A DNA stretch of 42,298 bases from an uncultured Candidatus Woesearchaeota archaeon (GTDB lineage: Archaea > Nanobdellota > Nanobdellia > Woesearchaeales > GW2011-AR9), in contig CABZYC010000005.1 in assembly GCA_902529885.1 (NCBI GenBank), positions 1 to 42,298 of the forward strand. Reading direction: 5' to 3'. Position numbers and translations under genes: made by a program. A model generated the notes under the pieces. It was not told where the DNA came from and ran no database searches. It saw only the letters and a program-made list of their open reading frames with translations. Below are positions 37,209 to 42,298 of the stretch, piece by piece; position 1 is the stretch's first letter, and the number at the start of each line of letters is the position of its first letter.

Positions 37209-38872
37209 ATTCCAAAAATCCCAATTGCTAGACCGTTAAAAAGTCCTCGTAAAAAAACTGCTAAATCCTGAGTGTACCGTAAATCTTGCCACCATCTTGA
37301 TTCGGTTGACCCAAAGTACACGTCCAAATTACTTAGTTCTAACGCATATTCCACGTACAGTAGTGCAGTATTAGGATTATCTTGACGCACAGTTTTAGCG
37401 AGCCGGTAATATGAATATCCTAATATTGGAAACATACCTTCCCCACTCTGCTCAGAGATAACACGTTCTACAGCAACAAGTTTACTATCAATATACCCAG
37501 TGATACCTTCCTCTGTCACACCCAATGAACTAAGCACGCTACTACTCTCTGCTTTCGCTTCAATAGCCGTTATTAAACAGCGTTCAGGGTCACTGTGCAC
37601 AATCTGGGATGCATCATCTATTTTGTTACGAGTACCAACAAGCAAAGTTTCAGGAAGGTACAAAGTAGCATAATTGTACCTCTCTTCTGCTTCCGCAATC
37701 TTAGTGAAACAAATAGAAGATAATAATGATGTGTCAATGGTTACACCGTCCATCTGAAAAAATCGCATCCAACTTAGTGCGGTGTACAAACGTTCGCTTG
37801 CAAATGCAACACCGTGCGCACGGTTCACATTGTCTAAAGCATGAAGTGCGTCGTCCACACGCTGTTTTGTTACCATCTTGGTTTGTAAATCAGTGATGGT
37901 ATCCACTGGTTCATTCTCTAACATCCCCAGTACACGTTCGGCATTAGTTCGCACCAACTTTTCTTCTTGATCCAAAGTTGTATTATCTGTATATTCATTA
38001 TAAAAAGAGTGTGCCATGACATTGTACGCAAAACAAAACGAAGCAGCACTGTACCAATCATCCACACTTTGAATTTTTGTCCAGCTATCATTCAAATCTA
38101 TTGTCTGGTTCAAACTTAAGTCCATTAATGTTATACGGTCACGCCAATCATTTGCACGAGTACATAATAAGTCTTGTAACCCACTCATTATTTCTGTGTA
38201 AGATGTATCTTCAGTCACAATGTTACCTTCTAAAAGTTTACTCTCACCTGTTAAATAATACAAAATGTCATCAAGCTCTTGCACTTCTTCAACACGGACA
38301 GGCGTACCATTAATCATTTGAGCAATAGTAATATTACTTTCATTGTGTGGTAACTGTAAACTGCCGTAGCTTACAAGTACAGTGTCAACAACTTCGCTTG
38401 CAGCAACTATTTTGGCAGCAACACCACCCACAGGACCAATCGTACCACCACTATTAATCGTCCCAGTGACTGCCACGTTTTCGTTATGGTCTACATCCAT
38501 TACTGCTACAGCAGTCAATGCCGAGATGGCTGCGCCTGCTGACGGGCCACCAATGATGCTACTAGACGCTCTTATAGTATAAATAAAATCGTAACGTGTA
38601 CAGTCAAGATCATAATAATCACAAGCAATATCACGTGCGTAACGCGTACTAACCTGCGTATCAATCTTGGTCAAAGGTTGTGTATCCAGAAATACGCGGC
38701 CTGACCCATCACGAAGCTCAAGGTATAAGTCTGCCACTGAACCATTAACCCCGCCATCGTTCACTGCTAAAATGTTTAAATGCCGAGTTTCATAAGGGCT
38801 AGCTAAAACTAAAGGCGTGAATAAAAGAAATAATAATAATAATAACAATAATGTTGGTAAAAACCATCTCAT
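37175..38872 (-). CDS. Secreted/membrane S16 (Lon-type) serine protease without AAA domain
   Basis: IGGPSAGAAISALTAVAVMD (Ser), GGTIGPVGGVAAKIVAA (Lys); signal peptide and C-terminal TM. Confidence 0.85.
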   Translation of the reverse strand: MRWFLPTLLLLLLLFLLFTPLVLASPYETRHLNILAVNDGGVNGSVADLYLELRDGSGRVFLDTQPLTKIDTQVSTRYARDIACDYYDLDCTRYDFIYTIRASSSIIGGPSAGAAISALTAVAVMDVDHNENVAVTGTINSGGTIGPVGGVAAKIVAASEVVDTVLVSYGSLQLPHNESNITIAQMINGTPVRVEEVQELDDILYYLTGESKLLEGNIVTEDTSYTEIMSGLQDLLCTRANDWRDRITLMDLSLNQTIDLNDSWTKIQSVDDWYSAASFCFAYNVMAHSFYNEYTDNTTLDQEEKLVRTNAERVLGMLENEPVDTITDLQTKMVTKQRVDDALHALDNVNRAHGVAFASERLYTALSWMRFFQMDGVTIDTSLLSSICFTKIAEAEERYNYATLYLPETLLVGTRNKIDDASQIVHSDPERCLITAIEAKAESSSVLSSLGVTEEGITGYIDSKLVAVERVISEQSGEGMFPILGYSYYRLAKTVRQDNPNTALLYVEYALELSNLDVYFGSTESRWWQDLRYTQDLAVFLRGLFNGLAIGIFGMWLWKRRNYYY

Positions 38873-38884
38873 ACGCTGAGCATA

Positions 38885-40042
38885 CTACACACTCTTTTTA
38901 TTGATATCGATACTACACTTTAGACGTAAATGTATTATTGAGTTTGTAAGTTCAGTAATAAACGTGTCACGTACTGGCTGTGTTCTAGCATAATACTGTA
39001 ATAAAGAATTAAAATCGTCGAAAAGTTTGTCTGCTTCATTTTGTACTAACACGGAATAATTCTCTGTCACCATACTACGTTCATCATAAGTACGATAACG
39101 TAAATGAGCATTGTAGACAACACAATCCTTATCATGCAGGTCACTGTATGGTTTTAAGTAAGATGCCTCTGCATGATCTAATATGTTCGATGGAACCACA
39201 ATCCTCCCAGACATCATTGCGTGCAACAAACGTAGTAATAATAGTTCAGTCACAAGTTTTGTATAAGGTCCCTTAAGATCTTTTGAATACAGGTTGAATA
39301 CGTATCTTGGAACATGTTTTATAACGCATAGATCAAGGTATAAACATTTTGAAACATAATCATTAAACGGAACTTGCATCTTTTTGTAAACAATGTGAGG
39401 AACTTTCATACCGATAGTTACAGGAGTAGTAGACATAGTACTAAAATTGTCGGGAGTTCGAATTGTATACTCACGCTGCTCCCCACACCTTGTATCATCG
39501 CTCATTTGATCAAGAAAAATGCGTAATAAAAGGTTTAAAAGACCACTATACTCATCAACAAAGTATTTGTAAACTTGTTCAGAAGGTGACCATTGAAGTT
39601 TTGGTTGGACAGACAATTGAACATGTTCGGTTATTTGAGTACTTTCAGTAGAAGTGTCACCTTGTAACAAAACTTGTTTTGGAGTGAATAGGACAGTTGT
39701 GTGACCAGTATCATCATGTACATAACGTACATCATAACGTTGCGTGAAAGTTTTTGGGAAAGATAAAGGAACATGCTGTCTTGCATGCAGATAAGTGAAC
39801 AATATCTTTTTTGTCCAATAATCTTCAAGGGACTGAGAGTTTGGTACTAAAAAATATGGACGGAAAGAATAATCATATAATGTACCGTTACAAATGTTAA
39901 CACTACCCTCAAGTTCACGGGTATAAACACTTTGTGCAAGCATGGGCGACCGTTTTATTGCATATAAACGGCAAGCGTGCCAATACATTGTTCTTAACGC
40001 ATGCTGCACATGTGAAGTGTCAAGGTATGATCGTTCCCACAT
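38885..40042 (-). CDS. Hypothetical protein
   Basis: Long ORF in collinear gene set; no family recognised. Confidence 0.6.
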   Translation of the reverse strand: MWERSYLDTSHVQHALRTMYWHACRLYAIKRSPMLAQSVYTRELEGSVNICNGTLYDYSFRPYFLVPNSQSLEDYWTKKILFTYLHARQHVPLSFPKTFTQRYDVRYVHDDTGHTTVLFTPKQVLLQGDTSTESTQITEHVQLSVQPKLQWSPSEQVYKYFVDEYSGLLNLLLRIFLDQMSDDTRCGEQREYTIRTPDNFSTMSTTPVTIGMKVPHIVYKKMQVPFNDYVSKCLYLDLCVIKHVPRYVFNLYSKDLKGPYTKLVTELLLLRLLHAMMSGRIVVPSNILDHAEASYLKPYSDLHDKDCVVYNAHLRYRTYDERSMVTENYSVLVQNEADKLFDDFNSLLQYYARTQPVRDTFITELTNSIIHLRLKCSIDINKKSV

Positions 40043-40074
40043 ATAACATTATGATTTAATTTTAGAATATTTAT

Positions 40075-40521
40075 TTATTCTGATAGTCGAACACGTGTAT
40101 ACTCTTTAAAATCTACTATTAAACGCTCATTACCCCTTTTTAAGACAATACCCTTCACCAAACTGATTACGTCCCACTCTTCACCATTGTAAATAACCTT
40201 GTCACCTTTCTTAAACGGCATTTGACGGTACAATACTGTTACACGCCATATTTTTTTACCGTCACGTTCACTAAACAAAGAACGAGTAGAATGCAGTTCA
40301 CCACCGTAAGTTCTTTGAAGGTGTTTGCCAAAGTTCAAGGCCCACCGATTATCACCAACATAATAATCAAACCCGTTCTTAACGTTCATTGCTTTAGCTA
40401 TATGAACACCATCTTTCATACACGCACGTTCTAAAATGTAACAAAACTCTTCATCCACAAGTCGTAATTGAATAATAGCTTCATAATATGATCCATGCTT
40501 ACCTTCCATGTTTCGTACCAT
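40075..40521 (-). CDS. NMD3-like protein lacking the N-terminal zinc region
   Basis: SYYEAIIQLR, AKAMNVKN..., FGKHLQRTYGGELHSTRSLFSERDGKKIWRVTVLYRQMPFKKGDKVIY. Confidence 0.6.
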   Translation of the reverse strand: MVRNMEGKHGSYYEAIIQLRLVDEEFCYILERACMKDGVHIAKAMNVKNGFDYYVGDNRWALNFGKHLQRTYGGELHSTRSLFSERDGKKIWRVTVLYRQMPFKKGDKVIYNGEEWDVISLVKGIVLKRGNERLIVDFKEYTRVRLSE

Positions 40522-41537
40522 TAGTTCGGCATCATCCGATCACTACTATAATCAGATGCCCCCGCAATGTTTCCTTTATTCACAATATCAAAAAAACGGT
40601 GAAAGTCAATGTACCGTTTTGGACCACCTTTACGGCGTAAGCATACAACCCTGCTCGGCCCATGTTCAGCAACGACTTCATAATTCTTGAATACGTCAAG
40701 CAACTGCTCAGTGAACGTTTTAACTTCATCGTGCATAGGCATGTTACTTCGTTCAAGATGTTCACGGCTTGCACCAACGTGCATGTACCCCTTCACTTCA
40801 ATAAAGTCTGGTGCAGCACGTTCAACCAATTTTTCGTAACCTTCCAAATCTGTATCGTTGACACCTTTCACAATAGTAAGCCTAATACATGTTCGGAACT
40901 GTTTTTGTTTTAGTATGTCCAAACATTTTAGTAAACGTTCGTAGTAGTCCGGGAAAAGTGGCCGGTCAACTTCTTTAATAAGTTCCTTGTTTGGAGCGTC
41001 AACACTAATGTATAACTGAGTACAATTTTGTATCTTTTCTAAAGCTTCAGGGTACTGCGCATTAGTTACCAGAAACGTGCTTACTTTACGTTTATGAAAC
41101 TCAGATAATATCTCATCAATTAAAGGGTACGTAATGGGTTCACCAGTCAAAGATAATGCTACATGTTTAATATCTTTATACTGTTCAACAAGCTGTTTGT
41201 TCACTTTAGGGTTCCCATCGTACCCACACAACAACTTTTTGTGTGCTTCACTTGCTTCATTTATGATAACAGAAGGTTGGTCTACTGGACCGTACCAGTC
41301 ACGGCTCACGGGGGCTTTATCGCCCCGCCAACAAAATGTACACCGATTAGCACAAAACATGGATGTGGTCATTTGCATACATTGATGGCTACGAATCCCA
41401 TAAAACAAAAATTTGTAGCAGCCACCTTTTTGGGTCAACATATTTTTTGTCCAGCCACACACTTTCACAGCACTGTGGTTCCCTACAAAACGGTACTGTT
41501 GCTTCTCCATACGCTCACGAGCTGACGGTGGTATCAT
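40521..41537 (-). CDS. taw1: tRNA 4-demethylwyosine synthase Taw1/TYW1 (radical SAM)
   Basis: MFCANRCTFCWRGDK (CxxxCxxC), LSLTGEPITYP, EVKGYMHVGASREHL. Confidence 0.93.
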   Translation of the reverse strand: MIPPSARERMEKQQYRFVGNHSAVKVCGWTKNMLTQKGGCYKFLFYGIRSHQCMQMTTSMFCANRCTFCWRGDKAPVSRDWYGPVDQPSVIINEASEAHKKLLCGYDGNPKVNKQLVEQYKDIKHVALSLTGEPITYPLIDEILSEFHKRKVSTFLVTNAQYPEALEKIQNCTQLYISVDAPNKELIKEVDRPLFPDYYERLLKCLDILKQKQFRTCIRLTIVKGVNDTDLEGYEKLVERAAPDFIEVKGYMHVGASREHLERSNMPMHDEVKTFTEQLLDVFKNYEVVAEHGPSRVVCLRRKGGPKRYIDFHRFFDIVNKGNIAGASDYSSDRMMPN

Positions 41538-41669
41538 ATATCCTCAAGAATATCAGTGGTTTAAAAAGCTTTTGAACGTTTACATAAAACTAAATAGCAC
41601 AGTTTAATCTTTGTATATAATCTAATCACACATAAAACTTTATATGTAATATCCGCACCTTAATAGACT

Positions 41670-41864
41670 ATGTTTACTAAAAAAGAGTTGGCGGTACTTA
41701 AAATATTGGTTGAACGAGAAATTAAAGGAATGACAGAGGATGCAAAAAAAATCCTTATTAGCAATAGTGGCTTTTTAACCGGTGAAAGTGAGGATGATTT
41801 ATCATTTCTAAAAGCAGAAGATTTGTATACAGATTTTTTACATAATTTAAAGAAAAAACTATGA
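41670..41864 (+). CDS. Small hypothetical protein
   Basis: 64-aa ORF with ATGA overlap with pfdA; TATA-like element upstream. Confidence 0.6.
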   Translation: MFTKKELAVLKILVEREIKGMTEDAKKILISNSGFLTGESEDDLSFLKAEDLYTDFLHNLKKKL

Positions 41865-42253
41865 GTATCTTAAAACTACGAAGGTTAGAAAGGCAGTTTA
41901 ACAATATTAATGAAGTATGCAGTAAAATTAAACAAGATTTACAGCGTATACACGTTACACGAACTGCAGTAGAACAAGTGCCAAACATTGTTGGTGACGA
42001 ATTGTTGAGTCCATTAGCTGACGGAATGTTCATTAAAACACAATGTTTGTCTGATAATGTGCATGTAAACGTTGGTGCTGGTGTTATTGTAGAAAAAAGT
42101 GTAGGGGAAGCCACTGATCTATTAGACATGCACGCTAGAAGATTACATGAACAATTAGCACATCAAGAAAAAGTTCAAGATGACATTAGTAAAAATATAA
42201 TGGAGCGAATTGAGGAAATTGAAAATGTTCGGGAAACTCAAAGAGAAACTTAA
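41861..42253 (+). CDS. pfdA: Prefoldin subunit alpha
   Basis: LADGMFIKTQCLSDNVHVNVGAGVIVEKSVGEATDLLDMHARRL flanked by coiled coils; followed by an ftsY-like start. Confidence 0.85.
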   Translation: MSILKLRRLERQFNNINEVCSKIKQDLQRIHVTRTAVEQVPNIVGDELLSPLADGMFIKTQCLSDNVHVNVGAGVIVEKSVGEATDLLDMHARRLHEQLAHQEKVQDDISKNIMERIEEIENVRETQRET

Positions 42254-42298
42254 ACAATCTTTAAACATTTTTTCTAAACAAGTTGAAGAAGAAGTTGA
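42225..42298 (+). CDS. ftsY: Signal recognition particle receptor FtsY, N-terminus (truncated by window end)
   Basis: MFGKLKEKLKQSLNIFSKQVEEEV read directly, overlapping the end of pfdA; pfdA-ftsY order is common in archaea. Confidence 0.65.
   Translation, partial: MFGKLKEKLKQSLNIFSKQVEEEV

Noticed and set aside
39450-39475. GTTCGAAT-type tRNA T-loop-like string (also at 19676 and 27756)
   Set aside because: Each lies inside a well-supported CDS with no acceptor stem or cloverleaf around it; no tRNA gene called.
42225-42298. Bacterial origin of the whole window, given GroEL, Zwf, GGDEF and RelA-like genes
   Set aside because: Taw1/Taw3, pfdA-ftsY, PAC2, class III pilins, CarS-like and NMD3-like genes interleave with the bacterial-type genes, favouring an archaeon with acquired genes over contamination; read-coverage analysis would still be useful.

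Overview
The window is a dense, AT-rich archaeal chromosomal segment, probably DPANN-like. Evidence for archaea: Taw1 and Taw3, archaeal-type class III pilins with a prepilin peptidase, a PAC2-family protein, a CarS-like protein, an NMD3-like protein, and a pfdA-ftsY junction. Its archaeal core is mixed with bacterial-type functions: GroES/GroEL, GpsA, a compact transaldolase/Pgi/Zwf/Gnd operon, RNase D, SlyD, HtpX-LemA, peroxiredoxins and SOD. It also carries three bacterial-style signalling proteins that are unusual for archaea: a GGDEF protein with intact A- and I-sites, a RelA/SpoT-like synthetase, and an RsbW-like ATPase. Reading between the supplied ORFs adds several small genes missing from the track: a 24-aa, 8-cysteine peptide with a strong Shine-Dalgarno and TATA-like element; a 56-aa histone-fold-like protein; a 51-aa overlapping membrane ORF; and the start of ftsY. 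A hairpin resembling IS200/IS605 terminal sequence lies just downstream of the PAC2 gene. I found no rRNA, tRNA, CRISPR array or intact mobile element. All family calls come from reading motifs by eye; no database search was run.
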